From NCBI RefSeq assembly GCF_020536995.1, contig NC_068356.1, positions 23,665,809-23,729,808 on the forward strand: DNA of 64,000 nucleotides, read 5' to 3'. The position numbers were made by a program, and so were the translations under genes. Below are positions 1 through 12,121 of this stretch, piece after piece (position 1 is the stretch's first letter; each line of letters starts with the position of its first letter). The notes under the pieces were generated by a model. It saw nothing but the letters and a program-made list of their open reading frames with translations. It was not told the origin of the DNA and searched no databases. Source of the stretch: Dreissena polymorpha (Eukaryota > Mollusca > Bivalvia > Myida > Dreissenidae).

Positions 1-2031
1 TATTGCTTTGATGTCACTTTGCACACACGTCCTCAACAGTGTCGAGTCCCGCATACATGGTCTTGTATGATGACATACTACTCCATAGACTGGTTCGACT
101 GTTGTCAATAAAAATCTCCCAAAATACCGGAACAGTTCGAGTAATATGTCCCTGTACAACATGAAAGGAGTACTGATGAGCTTACAGGGAGCTTAGAACG
201 GGGTCAGTCACTGCAATAGATACTTTCATTACATTTGCACACGTTTGCGACGATGCAGATCGGATAAAAAAAGACAATATTACATTAAATCTTTAAAAGA
301 AAATGTGTAGCACCGTTTGCCATATGTTCACTATATTTTCTTTATAAATGGAAGCATAACACAAAATGTACCGCACCATATCAAATTTGAATGAAGTTAT
401 ACACATATACAATGATCAAGTAACCGAGGTTAAATCGCAATATGTTATTCATTGACCAGAACCAACAGTAAACATGTAATGCAACTCATTATTAACACGG
501 ATTCTGAGATGATTTAAGTTCAGATGGCGGGTCAAAGACTGGACACTAGCTCTTGTAATGTGTAGCCCAACGTCGATGCTAAAATTGGTCAGCAAACACA
601 GTGGAGTGAGATTTTATTCTGTTTAAAGTTGTGAAAACTAACTGATGCCTGTGTCCTTGCCAACGATATAAACAAATATTAAGACAGTAAAGTTGAATAC
701 ATATGCAAACACAACATACCAATCGACTAAATGCAAAACAATTAACGTCGATACAGGATAATTATTATCGGTTGTATTAATTTTAATTTGCAATTACATT
801 AAACATGATTTTATTTAATTCAAATGTTGTAATAATATTCCACTATTTATTAAATATTTATTGCTGGAAACGCTAAAATAATTAAGTACGTTCGACAACA
901 TAGTATACAGTTGAATAAGAATTAAAAGTGATTACAATTCTACATACCTCCATATATACGCAAAATCATTGACATAATCGTTCCTAGCCGCACAGCTTGA
1001 TTGTAAGAGCTACTTTAACAGGCACAACCAGTTCTTTTGTTCAACATTAGTGTCATATGAACCGCACAGACATGCTAAATTATCATCAGCAGTATATGTC
1101 TTAAATAACATGGATAGTGTTTACTCCACGGTATTCATTAAGATTGCATTTATATCAAGAATAAGCCCGCGTTGTAAACTTCTAATACAAATGTGCGAGT
1201 CCCTACTGTATTATTGTAGTGAGCAGAAGTGAGAATATTTTGTGAATATTTCGTAAGTTGTTTCCACTTTGAATGAACAAAAACTGTCACGTGACCAGAA
1301 AAAGTCAACGTCAGTAGTCATTTTATGACAACAAACAGCCGCGCAAGGTAGTTTTTTTTCCAATATCTTTGCTGATCATCCTCTGACTTTTATACGACCT
1401 AGTGCACGCAATATGGCATGCATATAGCGTTCGATCGGTATATCACGCGTTTTGTGTGTTGCTCTGGTTTTCGAGAACACTTCGGCGCAAATTTCCATTT
1501 AAGAAGCAAACGTCAGTAGTAAAATTACAAAGATTCAGTGTTCTCGAAAATTAACCATTACAGAACTGTCTATTCTTTACCGGACGAACATATATTACAT
1601 ATGTCTATGCATAAACAAACAAAAATATCTACCAGATATTAAATAAACGTTTAAAGAGTGAAAACAAATATGGCAAACGTCAGTAGTACGTTTAGGAATG
1701 GCAAACGTCAGTAGCAAAAATATGCAAACGGCAGTAGCCGAATAAATGCACGCGTTTAATTTAATGAAAAACATGTGAAACAATATAATTTATGCTAATT
1801 TAGATTTGAATAAGATATAACAAGTTAAGATTGATGTCATAAATTAATGCACGACATATATAAATTCTGCAACAACAAAAATGAACTAATGTTTAAGTGA
1901 TATTATGTGCATCTTACAGTTTATAGGTGTCTATCGCAACCGTTGTTTATTTTTGGTGTCTTCACTTCATATACACGTATATTCGTTAATGCAGCATCAA
2001 CATATTGCAAAAATATCCCGGAAAGAGAAAT
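1..2031. other. gene-free stretch
   Basis: No coding exon could be supported. The sequence is AT-rich, with short open frames that show no domain and no convincing splice signals. The only structure seen is a scattered 'aacgtcagtag' motif between 1307 and 1736, listed separately. Confidence 0.6.
1307..1736 (+). repeat. five dispersed copies of an AACGTCAGTAG motif
   Basis: The motif (a)aacgtcagtag occurs near 1307, 1509, 1676 and 1702, with a one-base variant (aacggcagtag) near 1726, all in the same orientation within 430 bp. Such same-strand clusters are typical of subterminal repeats of DNA transposons. Two analogous clusters with other motifs occur in this window (25.2 kb and 61.9 kb). 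No terminal inverted repeat or target duplication was found for this one, so the element type is unknown. Confidence 0.5.
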
Positions 2032-2541
2032 ATAATGCTTTTGAATATCAACCGTACTTTCGTTTTGACAACTGACGACAGGAATGATTCGATTTACAAT
2101 GTGAATCTAAATTGAGTGTTATGCAGATTCGTTCATACGACACAAAGACACTCATTTTGTTTCAAGGATCATTTCGTAATGTTCAAACAAGTAAAATAGT
2201 ATAAGTCACAAATCAATAAGATTGAATATTATTTTATTAAAGTGATATTATGAATTGAGCTGAAAAAAATTAACAGGTCAAAAGAGGTACTTAAAATGTG
2301 GTTAATGACCAATCATCTGCAACGCATCTTGCTACCAGTTGTTTTATAAAAAAATGTATCATATTCGATAGTTTACGTGACTGGTGAGTCCTCTTAGTCG
2401 AAATGATCCGTAAAACAAAAAGTGTCTTTGTGTCGTATGAACGAATCTGCGTAAAACTCAATTTAGATTCACATTGTAAATCGAATCATGCCTGTCGTCA
2501 GTTGTCAAAACGAAAGTACGGTTGATATTCAAAAGCATTAT
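2032..2541. mobile_element. inverted-repeat (foldback/MITE-like) element
   Basis: Positions 2032-2176 and 2400-2541 are inverted copies of each other with a few mismatches and small indels. The left arm begins ataatgcttttgaatatc and the right arm ends in its reverse complement. The roughly 220-bp centre shows no coding potential. About 145-bp arms around a short centre fit a MITE or foldback element. The target duplication is not clear: flanks read TATA and TATG. Confidence 0.8.
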
Positions 2542-5535
2542 GGCAAGCCTGGAAAATAATGTTATACAGGAACAGTTGTATCTTGTTCCAACGTCCGAGC
2601 TTCTATGACGTATGTAAATAAAATTATGTTATTCAAGTACAACGTGACATTTCATATAAGTCCAATATTAAATGCATCGGCATTCTGTGTCGATAATTAA
2701 AACACAGAAGCAATAGAGAAGAATATTGTTCAAAGGCAGATATATCTTTCTTCAGCGCCCTAGTTCCTGTGACAAATGTAAATTAAGTGTATGTTCTGCA
2801 CAATCAAGTAGCCTGTGTAAAACATGTTCAATGAGATACCAATAAATCACGTGTTACAATACGTTATTAATATACTGTAAACGTTATCATGTATTATTTT
2901 TTAAACTTTTTATCGCCATTCATTCTTAATAGAAATAGATTACTTATATTGTTCAGAATTGAGTTTTATTTGGATTGTTTTCTTAATAACAAATATGTAG
3001 GTAAGTCGCACACTGTTTTAGTCTGAATATCTCATTTCCAATTATGAATTGCTGGCGATAAAATGTTCCATATATTACAATTGCTTCAAATACATTACCT
3101 GACCTATGTACCTGCTCCCAACTGAGGTAATTAAGCACTTCCTTTATATATTTTAGAAAACTCGTAGCCATTATATCTTGTTTGTTTGAAATATCACCAT
3201 CACAGAATCACACTTCACAAACAGCAGAAGACCGTTGACCTTGGATCGAGTCTAACATTGAGTTGTGCTAGGTCTGGCGAAATATTCCTTACATTGTATC
3301 AATATTTTAACATAAAACATGAAACAAACAGAGATTTGATTTTATCTTCACTTAAAGACCTTTTCACATTCCCTAAATATAGTTCTAATTATCGCCCTAA
3401 TAGTCTATATAAGTGGTTAAAAAAATAATTGTGTTTTACTTTTCATTAGACGTTTCACAGGTAAACTAAATTAAATTTGTTTATTAGGAAATGTGAAAAA
3501 TTCTTAACTTTTAAATACAAAATATATTTGAGAAGACAACATGCGCACTGTTGAAAATGCTATACACACTACTCATTAAAATGTTAAAATGCAAATTATT
3601 CATAGATTACATGGTCAGCTCTACGCATTGCTTTTTCAAATGCTTAAACAAATCAAATTATGCGTAGGTTGCTTTGCCAAGTCAGGTTCTGTTCCACGAA
3701 TCAAATCAGTCGATAACTATTACAGCAAAGAAATTCGCTATTGAAATGAAGTTTATATGTGTGATTCTGTTAGCTGAAGTTCTGTTATTCTTGATTGAAT
3801 TTCATCAAAAGTGTGAAAAAGAAGCATGGCATGATGTAGCACCTTTCTTATCCGTAGCAACCTCATCGGAAGGTCTATTCCCCTGTGCCACTGCAGGGTT
3901 TCAGACAGACAGAATAGTTTATTAACGTCTCACTTGTGTACATAAAAAACAATAAAACAGTACAGAATCATTATATATATATGTACAAAACCACTTTAAA
4001 AGAGTTACGAGAGACGATAGTTCTAAAAATTCTAAAAGTGTTCAACGATTATATACATTATAGAATCTTTCACATCTGTTAGAAATATATAAAAAAGATT
4101 CTAAAGGAAATTCTATTCAAAATGATTACCGGGTAGTGTTTTAGATATAAATAAAAATTACAACTGTTAGTAATATAAAAAAAGATCCTGATGAAATTCG
4201 GTTTAAAATTATTAGTTTTCTTAAAATAAATAAAAATATATATCATCAAACAATACAGTAAGAGAAAATTTCAATTTGTACATTATAAACAGTTTTGTAC
4301 TTATGTAGTACAAAATATATTATTATTTGATACGAAATTGACTATGCGCACACATTAAATGGATTATATATACATGTGTTTGCGTCGCTTCATTAAAATG
4401 TCATGAAAGGCTCTGGCACTGGGTTTAATGATGCGGTCATGTGACAGCAAGAAGTTTATTTTCACTCTTGGGTTTAATGCGTTGAAATTTTGGTTTACCA
4501 GAGAGCGCTTTCTGTTAAATTGGATCTTATATTTTCATATAGCGGACACATCATGTGAACGCAAACGAACGTTTGACGAGTAAAATGGCTGCACAAACGC
4601 TCGATTAAGAACGAACATCTAATGCATTTTATTTCTGTATATGTACACTCTACGCGCAGAGTATTCGCTTAGTTTCATATGGTATTTGACATATTTCCGT
4701 TTTTCTGAGAATTCTTTAGTTTTATAAAACATTCACGGTTTTTCAAACGGTTAAATTGTCCTCACATATTTTATTTTTTTTAATTTTTTCATGTTTTGCT
4801 TTTAAACGACTTAAAATTTAAACGTTCTATATTTTCAGTGAGAAACATTAAAAAGTCATTCAAGTAGATCATTTTTAATTGTTACATTATCATTAAGCTT
4901 TTTAAAAGTTCTCTAAACGCTAGATGATAAATTGTGAAATAAATTTAGTATAAATAAACTGAATTTATTATTCTTGTTTATTTGTTTGCGTTATATCTCA
5001 CCTGGACAGACAGTTTCATTGGTAAGCTTTTGCGATACGTCAATGTACGGCCTCTGTTGTGTGCAATGCGTCGTCATGTTTTTTGCTCATTGCAACTCTA
5101 CAGGCCACAGTTTTGCTAAATGTTGTTGACTTTAATAAAAATAAACATGATTTACATTTCTGTACATTTATTTACCATATGTTTTGTTTAATGAGATCAA
5201 CAATATGACCCCATAAAAACTGGTGATTTGCGCCTAGCTATTATCATTATTAAAATCATATTTGTTTTACAAGCAATACTCAAGAAATGTTGTTAAATAC
5301 TTTCCTCAAAAGATAACCTTTTTGATACAGAACTCTTTTTCAGAAATGATGTATTTCCAATGTCATTAAAACGATGTTGTTCACTCTTTTTTTACTGAGC
5401 CATAATCAACCAATATTAGAAGCATACAAGATGAAAGATACAATGTATGTACGAAGAAGAACACAAAAATCTTCAAAAACAAACAGCGTATAACATGACG
5501 AAGGTATTATAATGAAATTGCGTGCAATGACCATG
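2542..5535. other. gene-free stretch
   Basis: AT-rich sequence without a supportable exon, RNA gene or clear repeat. Short open frames at 3186-3428 and 3674-3925 have low-complexity, unrecognisable products and are taken as chance. Confidence 0.55.
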
Positions 5536-8500
5536 TTACAGCCTCGTTGTGACGAAGTCACTTCTATTATCAATCTTCCGGTTTTTCACGAGCAAGCATC
5601 CCAGAAAGGCGAGTGCCGCAGCACAGTGGATGGCCGCTATCAGGTAGAGCACTATATCGTAGCTACCCGTCGATTCCCGAATAAATGCTGTGAACAGTAT
5701 GAAACAAATAAAGCAAACCGAAATATACATCAGATATTACATTAATGCTCAATATGTCAGTACTATAAAAATGCAGTTACACCCGTACTTACAAACGTGT
5801 GCTTTTATAGGTAGCTCTATTTTAAAAAGTAACTTACTTAGAACGTCATGATCCCACAAAATAAATCGTTTGTTCGGCATCAGTATTCGAAAGACTAGTT
5901 TAGTTTTATTAGCTAAATACTGAAACATGCTAAAATAAACAAACTTAGTTACCGAACAACGGCCCGGACGCGGCCGACAGCACTCCGACCCCGGAAGTCA
6001 TCAGACCGGAAGCTACCGGCATATGTTCTATGGGCACCATCTTCATGGCGATCATCGACGCCGGCAAACTGGCTCCTAGAGTAGTTCCCACCAGACCATT
6101 TGCGACCAAAAACGACACATGCCCTGAAGAGAGTTGCACTAGCAGGTACCCGGCTGCACCGATCACAGCAGCCATCGATAAGATAACATTAACGCTGATA
6201 CCAAATTGTTTACCAAGGCCGGGTAACAGCGATGAGACTATGACGGACACGCTTCGTACGATGAACACCATATTAGACCAGGACACGTCTACGTTCTTTG
6301 ATTTCATCAGGTCAAGTTGCAGTGCCATGATTGAACCATTTATAGAAGCAACAATAAAGTCTGATCCTAAAACAATTATAATATATTCTAGACTGATAAT
6401 TGATTTTATATCCGCCCATATAGCAATTTGAGTTGATGCTTTAATGATGTTATCTTTTCCTTTTGGCTTCACACCACTTGTATTTTTGGTTATAGTGTTT
6501 GGTCCGTTTTCAGATTCTGATATCACACCACTCGTATTTTTGGAAATAGTGTATGGTCCGTTTTCAGGTTCTGATTCCACACCACTCGTATTTTTGGTAA
6601 CAGTGTACGGTCCGTTTTCAGGTTCGGATTCCACACCACTCGTATTTTTGGTAATAATGTATGGTCCGTTTTCAGGTTCTGATTCTATACCACTCGTATT
6701 TTTGGTAATAGTGTATGGTCCGTTTTCAGGTTCTGATTCCACACCAGTCGTATTTTTGGTAATAGGGTATGGTCCGTTTTCAGGTTTTGTTTCCACACCA
6801 CTCGTATTTTTGGTAATAGTGTATTGTCCGTTTTCAGGTTCTGATTCTATACCACTCGTATTTTTGGTAAAAGTGTATGGTCCGTTTTCAGGTTCTGGTT
6901 CCACACCATTCGTATTTTTGGTAATCGTGTATGGTCCGTTTTCAGGTTCTGATTCTATACCACTCGTATTTTTGGAAATAATGTATGGTCCGTTTTCAGG
7001 TTCTGATTCCAAACCACTCGTAATTTTGGGAATAGTGAATGGTCCGTTTTCAGGTTCTGATTCTAAACCACTCGTAATTTTGGTAATATTGTTTGGTCCG
7101 TTTTCAGGTTCTGATTCTAAACCACTCTTATTTTTGGTAATAATGTATGGTCCGTTTTCAGGTTCTGATTCTATACCACTCGTATTTTTGGTATTAAAGT
7201 ATGGTCCATTTTCAGGTTCTGATTCTATACCACTCGTATTTATGGTAATACTGTATGGTCCGTTTTCAGGTTCTGATTCTGTACCACTCGTATTTTTGGT
7301 AACAGTGTATGGTCCTTTTTCAGGGTCATCCGATTCTCTAGTTTCCGCGTACTTGATATCATGGCATCGAATAAGAAGCGGCAAAAGCGATGACGTCATA
7401 AAAAACACGCCAATAGAGAGTAGCGTCATCTGCAGCCCGAGTCTTTGCACCAGAAATGTCAGAAGGAAAGGATAGAACGTGCCTCCAATGCCTGCCCCCG
7501 TGGAGAGGATACTAAGACACAACATCATCTGTCTCCCTCGGAACGCTTGCCTCACCACGGTAAAGCTGGCGGTCTGCGTGCAGGTCATGCCTATGCCTGC
7601 AATACACATACAAATGTAATAGAAACACATTTCGTTGTGTTCATAACGGATTCCGGTTAAGGACATATTTAATGGCGCTTGTTGCCATTTGTGGTCGAAG
7701 CGCGCAAATCAATGCATTAATTAACGAGCAACGAGCAACAACACGTTCCATTTGAACAAAGATTTTGGTAGTATTTGACAAGAAAAGTTTTATTGAAAAT
7801 GAGGGTCGTTGTCGCGTGTTCTTGTTGAATATTACATTTATGAATCCGGATCTATTGCAGTTTCAAGTATTTGTTGTTGCTGATATTCTTAAAAACACAA
7901 TCACCATTTATTACCTAATTGTTATCATCGTTTTATACATAACTAACACTAACCAGCAATGACGCCAATTGTGATGTAAATGTTCCAGATCTCGGAAGCG
8001 GCGTATGACGTCATTAAACCCAGAGGGGAGAGCAGAGCGGGACACAGTAGTACCTTGAAGAGGCCGTATCTCCGGATGCAGAAGCCACTGAACACCGCTG
8101 AAATGGTAGAAAACGGAACAGCGATGCGGTAAGGTAGTATTCGTATTGTCGTAGTGGTGGTAGAAGGCGTCAAATAACAATTTTGTAGGATTGATAGAAT
8201 GGTTATCGAAGAAAAGTAGTGATATTGTGGCAGAACTAGGTATGATACTAATAACTATGTGGTAGTAATTATGAATAAAAGTATGGATAGTCGAATCTGT
8301 ATTAAAAGCCGTTGCAATTGAAGCAGAAGTAGAATTATCGAATGCAGCAGCGAAAGTAGTAGTAGTAATAATAGTAAATATTGTACTAGTATAATACATG
8401 CAAACATATTATAAACATATTATGCCTATGAAACTCATAGTGAGATTTAGCCAGCGAAACTTAAGCAAACATGTTTAAAAGGACTAGAACTGTCGCGCTG

Positions 8501-8779
8501 ACCATATTATATAAGCGATATTACATCTAAAGAAGCCATAATTAAGCAGGATACATTTTTATTTCCTATCAATCACCACAAAAAAGGGAGCTCGTTTTCT
8601 TACACAGAGACAGCACGACACCTATCATGATTGACTGTACAAGCGCCGTCTGCAAGCGACTCGCTCCAAACGCTAGCTGAAAGTCCAGGAAGAGAGCGCC
8701 TAGCGAGAAACAGAGGCCGAGCTGGGTCGTGAACTGCACCCAGACGACAATGAACACTAGCCATTTGTTGGACCATTCT
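5536..8779 (-). CDS. monocarboxylate-transporter-like (SLC16/MFS) gene, 5' exon missing
   Basis: Four exons on the minus strand join in phase: 8604-8779, 7954-8097 (144 bp), 5953-7596 and 5536-5687, each with GT..AG borders. The product is a multi-pass plasma-membrane MFS carrier of the SLC16 type, a family that moves lactate, pyruvate or related solutes with protons. The first exon encodes TM1-2 (EWSNKWLVFIVVW, in place of the family DGGWGW start). The second covers the next segment (FSGFCIRRYG). The third covers TM4-6 (VRQAFRGRQMM, then STGAGIGGTFYPFLL), a long loop, and TM7-11 (SGLMTSGVGVLSAASGPLFG). The last carries TM12 and the TAA stop at 5536. The visible part is about 703 residues, against 450-550 for typical relatives. 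The excess is the tandem repeat in the TM6-TM7 loop. The start exon was not found; it should end in phase 2. The family call is firm but the substrate is unknown. Confidence 0.85.
6455..7318 (-). repeat. coding minisatellite: 16 copies of a 54-bp unit in the MCT loop
   Basis: Sixteen contiguous 54-bp units encode variants of GPYTITKNTSGIESEPEN inside the largest exon of the transporter gene. Length is invariant (18 residues each) while sequence varies, which suggests selection against frame loss. The segment replaces the TM6-TM7 loop, which is cytoplasmic in MCTs. It is rich in Glu, Pro, Ser and Thr, so it is likely disordered. Most units contain an N-T-S sequon, which would not be glycosylated if the loop is cytosolic. 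The unit near the start of the array (towards 7318) and the last unit are the most diverged. Confidence 0.95.
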
Positions 8780-9450
8780 CTGAAATAAAGGATGTTGTAG
8801 GTCTGTATGGCAAATTAAGCGTTATATCGGTCCTTGCCGGCTCAGGTACTACTTTAAAGTCCCCAGGGTACTCTTAAGTGAACTACGATATAACCCAGGT
8901 ACGGAAAACATGCTTATAGGCACCCGACGATGCTGTTTTAAATGCATTTTCCTTACCGCAGATACTTTGTTTTATATATTAAGAATCACCCGAGATGCTT
9001 TTGAGCGGAACTTGAGCTGATAAAGACCAGTCGTGGTAGGCTCAATAAGTCGTTGTAGATAATTCCTAAACTTTGTGATCTTTGACCTCAATGGGTGACC
9101 TTGATCTTGGGTTATGGGTCTTGCATGTGACTCAGCCTCAAAATATTAAGAACAACTATGGTAAACGTGGCTGTGGCAAATATGATATTTGAGACACAGA
9201 TAAAGAAATCAATTTTGTAAGGGTATATTAATTTCAAACATGGCTGAAACGCCATTATTGATTAATGGTTTGTGTCAAAATTAAATATGCATCATCCCCT
9301 TATCCATGTTTACACTCATACCAAGTTACAAAAAAATATGTTAAAGCAGTTCAAAGATGTGGTTAAATACAAAAAAAGCGTTCTTATATTCAAGTCAAAA
9401 ATTGCCATAACTCAGTTATTCGCAAATGGATTTCGACTGCATTACTTTAC

Positions 9451-9486
<36 letters not shown>

Positions 9487-10124
9487 CATTATTATTATTA
9501 TGATAGAGGTACGAATTGTAGGCTGCAAGATGCCATAGCAATTAAGGCACCAACAAACACTAATGAAAACTATCTACATGCAATTACTTACTGTGAGTCC
9601 ATTATTTGTCTTTGAACACGATCCTTATTTTTACTGCACCGCCAAACTATGTCGGCATTTATACAATGAAGAGAAACAAAGGAGAAGAATGTTGTGCACG
9701 CGCATTTTTATCTTTCATTAACATCCTAATTATTTTAACGTATTCAAATTAAGCAATCAGAAACAAACAACACGTTGCAGTTTAAATTGAGCCTTCATAT
9801 AATTGAGCAGTGCCATAGTATGGTGTTATGTTATGGCCACTCGTTTTCCGCAAAAGCATCGTCATTGCACTTAAGATTGCGTTCTTTTCGCACGCGATCC
9901 AGAGTTTGAAAGTGCCACACAACCATGACCTCGAATGAAGGCGTGTCGCAAATGAATCAAAGAACATTGTGTGTGTCTCATTATGGCATGTCAAAGGGTT
10001 TTTAATTGAATGTTTTAAGATTTGTGTAGAAACGAAGTATATTTATATTAAATAAAATCATCTTTATCTAGTCAAATCATACGCTTTTCATTGTTTCTTA
10101 AACGCTGCGACGTATTACGCAACA

Positions 10125-10156
10125 CCAGGGACCTATACAAACGTATAGGTCCCTGG
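10125..10156. repeat. perfect hairpin, 14-bp stem
   Basis: ccagggacctatac at 10125-10138 is exactly reverse-complemented at 10143-10156, leaving a 4-base loop. There is no surrounding gene. It could be the core of a small foldback element. Confidence 0.8.
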
Positions 10157-10429
10157 CAACACGTAGTTATTTGGTGTCCGTTTTCCAAAGATCGAACCGA
10201 AGTGCAGCTCGCACTAAGAACGTTTGCGATTCACGGACAACAGAGCGAACCAGATCATTTTTTCACGAATTTAACTGACGAACGCTTGTCAGGATTCAGA
10301 GTTCATCACACGTCGACAAACTAACACGCATTATAATTAATCATAAACATACATGGAATGTTTGTCACTCTTAACTTGTAATTCAATATGCTTTACTTTT
10401 CTCCTTTTTATGTTCTTTCCCCTTGTTAA

Positions 10430-10499
10430 AATACTTTGTTTTCTTTATTTACCCGTTAACGTAATATTGAAAACGGGTAAATAAAGAAAACAAAGTATT
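10430..10499. repeat. perfect inverted repeat, 28-bp arms
   Basis: Arms at 10430-10457 and 10472-10499 are perfect reverse complements (aatactttgttttcttta... and its complement), separated by 14 bases. The absence of mismatches suggests a recent origin. It could be a MITE remnant or a hairpin-forming transcript. Nothing else supports an RNA gene. Confidence 0.85.
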
Positions 10500-10824
10500 G
10501 TCAAAAAGCCGAAGGCTGATATGTATGTAAGTAATGTACAACAATGTGTAAGTATATGAAAATGCACGGTACTACGAATTGTTAAAATGCACTCGTGTGG
10601 CTATACAGAGTGTTTTTGGTATTGTAACATAATTGATGTCGCAAGTGTTCAGTTACCTCTTTTGGACATGTATTTTATTTTATTTTGTTGTAACAGTTGT
10701 AAACGCAGTTGTTAAAACAATTACGTGACTGAGAGAAATCCGTGCTTGTTATCAGCAATCCACAAAATACAATTAGGCTTAGACGTAATTTCGCCTCAGG
10801 CATGGTTGAATGATAGATCTTTGG

Positions 10825-11038
10825 TTAACCCTTACAGTGCTGGAACCGAATTTTGAAGGCCTTTGCAAACAGTTTGGATCCAGATGAGACGCCACAGAAC
10901 GTGGCGTCTCATCTGGATCCAAATTGTTTGCTATTCTGATAGTATTCTTTGAAAAAAAATCGAAGAAAATGCTAATTTAAGAAATTCAGCAGACGACATT
11001 ATAGCAGACGACAAATTACCCAGCATGCATTTGGTTAA
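10825..11038. mobile_element. 214-bp hairpin MITE flanked by TTAA
   Basis: TTAA at 10825-10828 and again at 11035-11038. The ends read TTAACCCTTACAGTGCTGG and, inverted, TTAACCAAATGCATGCTGGG. Inside lies a near-perfect hairpin: 10865-10895 pairs with 10901-10931, with a 23-bp mismatch-free core around 'gatgagacgccac'. TTAA target use is known for piggyBac and Kolobok elements. No transposase is present, so it is non-autonomous. Confidence 0.8.
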
Positions 11039-11054
11039 GTCGATAACGGGTAAT

Positions 11055-11520
11055 CAGGGTGCAGGATCACGCTACTTTGTGGGGTTCTCAATTTAACGTT
11101 AATGGATTAAACACACCGGTTAGTGGTGTTTTTTTAAATAACTTTTTAAAACAATTTTTCTTAAGAATTTTAACTAGTGCATAAATGACAGATTTTTATA
11201 CTGCTTATGGCAATGTGAATACACCAGAATTACTTTATCTAATAAGCATGTGTTATTGTAAAAAATTTTTTTTTTACTGCATTCATGATACGTTTATGTA
11301 TCACGCATGGTGAAATTTTGTCACCGATTTCAGACGTATTCAAGGATTAATTCATTTACATTAAGATATCGGCACAAACTGCAAAAAAACTGTCTTTTAT
11401 GCACTAATTTTTTTGCAAATGTATTTCAATAACTTGAGATAGTTGCAAAAATAAAGTTTTGAACGGTGTGTTTACAATCTGTCCAGCCCGTGTGTAAGCC
11501 CCTGTTGATTCTGCACCCTG
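11055..11520. mobile_element. 466-bp MITE with 15-bp terminal inverted repeats and TAAT duplication
   Basis: The left end CAGGGTGCAGGATCA (11055) is matched inverted at the right end (CAGGGTGCAGAATCA, ending at 11520). TAAT directly flanks both ends (11051-11054 and 11521-11524). An inner inverted pair (aaacacaccgg / ccggtgtgttt-like) lies further in. There is no coding capacity, so this is a non-autonomous DNA transposon. A 4-bp target duplication limits the candidate superfamilies, but I do not assign one. Confidence 0.8.
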
Positions 11521-11914
11521 TAATGCTTATAACGTACGAGTATTTCAAAGACGATATCAAAAATGACCCGCTAAAGTCAGGTCAATTTAAAGAACAGGCA
11601 TTCTTTCATTAACGTGTTGCGGAAGGCCAATAACTGCACTCATGCTACCTGTTTATGCTGTCTTATTTATGTTTTGTCAAACGTGGTGAAATGTTAACAA
11701 TGCAGAAACATGTGTTTGACATGTTTAAACCTTTTAAGAAAAATGCTGTACTTACAATTATTTTAAACGTCGTTTCAAATACGTTATTGCGGAAATGCAG
11801 TTTTTCATGTTTCGGAAATATATTATAAGCAAGTACTCATACATACGAACAGTCAGCAATCCTTATGGACACAATATGTACGACATTTAACATTTTGGAG
11901 CTGTTTATGTATTA

Positions 11915-11928
11915 GAGAAAGAGAGAGA

Positions 11929-11980
<52 letters not shown>

Positions 11981-12021
11981 GAGAGAGAGAGAGAGAGAGA
12001 GAGATAGGAGAGAGAGAGAGA
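11915..12021. repeat. GA/AG microsatellite abutting the assembly gap
   Basis: An almost uninterrupted AG dinucleotide run ends directly at the string of Ns. Such runs often stop assembly, which explains the gap. Confidence 0.95.
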
Positions 12022-12121
12022 NNNNNNNNNNNNNNNNNNNNNNNNNNNNNNNNNNNNNNNNNNNNNNNNNNNNNNNNNNNNNNNNNNNNNNNNNNNNNNN
12101 NNNNNNNNNNNNNNNNNNNNN
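12022..12121. other. assembly gap of 100 N
   Basis: Exactly 100 Ns, a conventional placeholder for a gap of unknown size. The sequence after the gap (12122 on) is copy A of the large duplication and matches sequence starting at about 41041. Confidence 0.98.

Larger units (their letters stand above)
8780..10824. other. gene-free stretch with repeat fragments, an ATT microsatellite and two perfect hairpins
   Basis: No start exon of the transporter gene was recognised here. A fragment resembling the bivalve core-repeat elements lies at about 9286-9420 ('cttatccatgtttacactcataccaagtt'-like, also seen near 22.0 kb and in reverse near 32.9 kb). An ATT/ATC microsatellite runs at about 9450-9502. 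Two perfect hairpins are listed separately. Confidence 0.6.

Noticed and set aside
6444-7475. Long plus-strand open frame of FSGSDSTPLVFLVIVYGP repeats
   Set aside because: It is the antisense shadow of the coding minisatellite in the transporter gene. Splice sites and MFS motifs support the minus strand only.
9272-9538. 88-codon open frame with a run of Ile
   Set aside because: The Ile run is the ATT microsatellite; the rest is repeat sequence.
9782-9994. Possible start exon of the transporter gene
   Set aside because: The 70-codon frame has no MCT N-terminal motif and no donor in the required phase.
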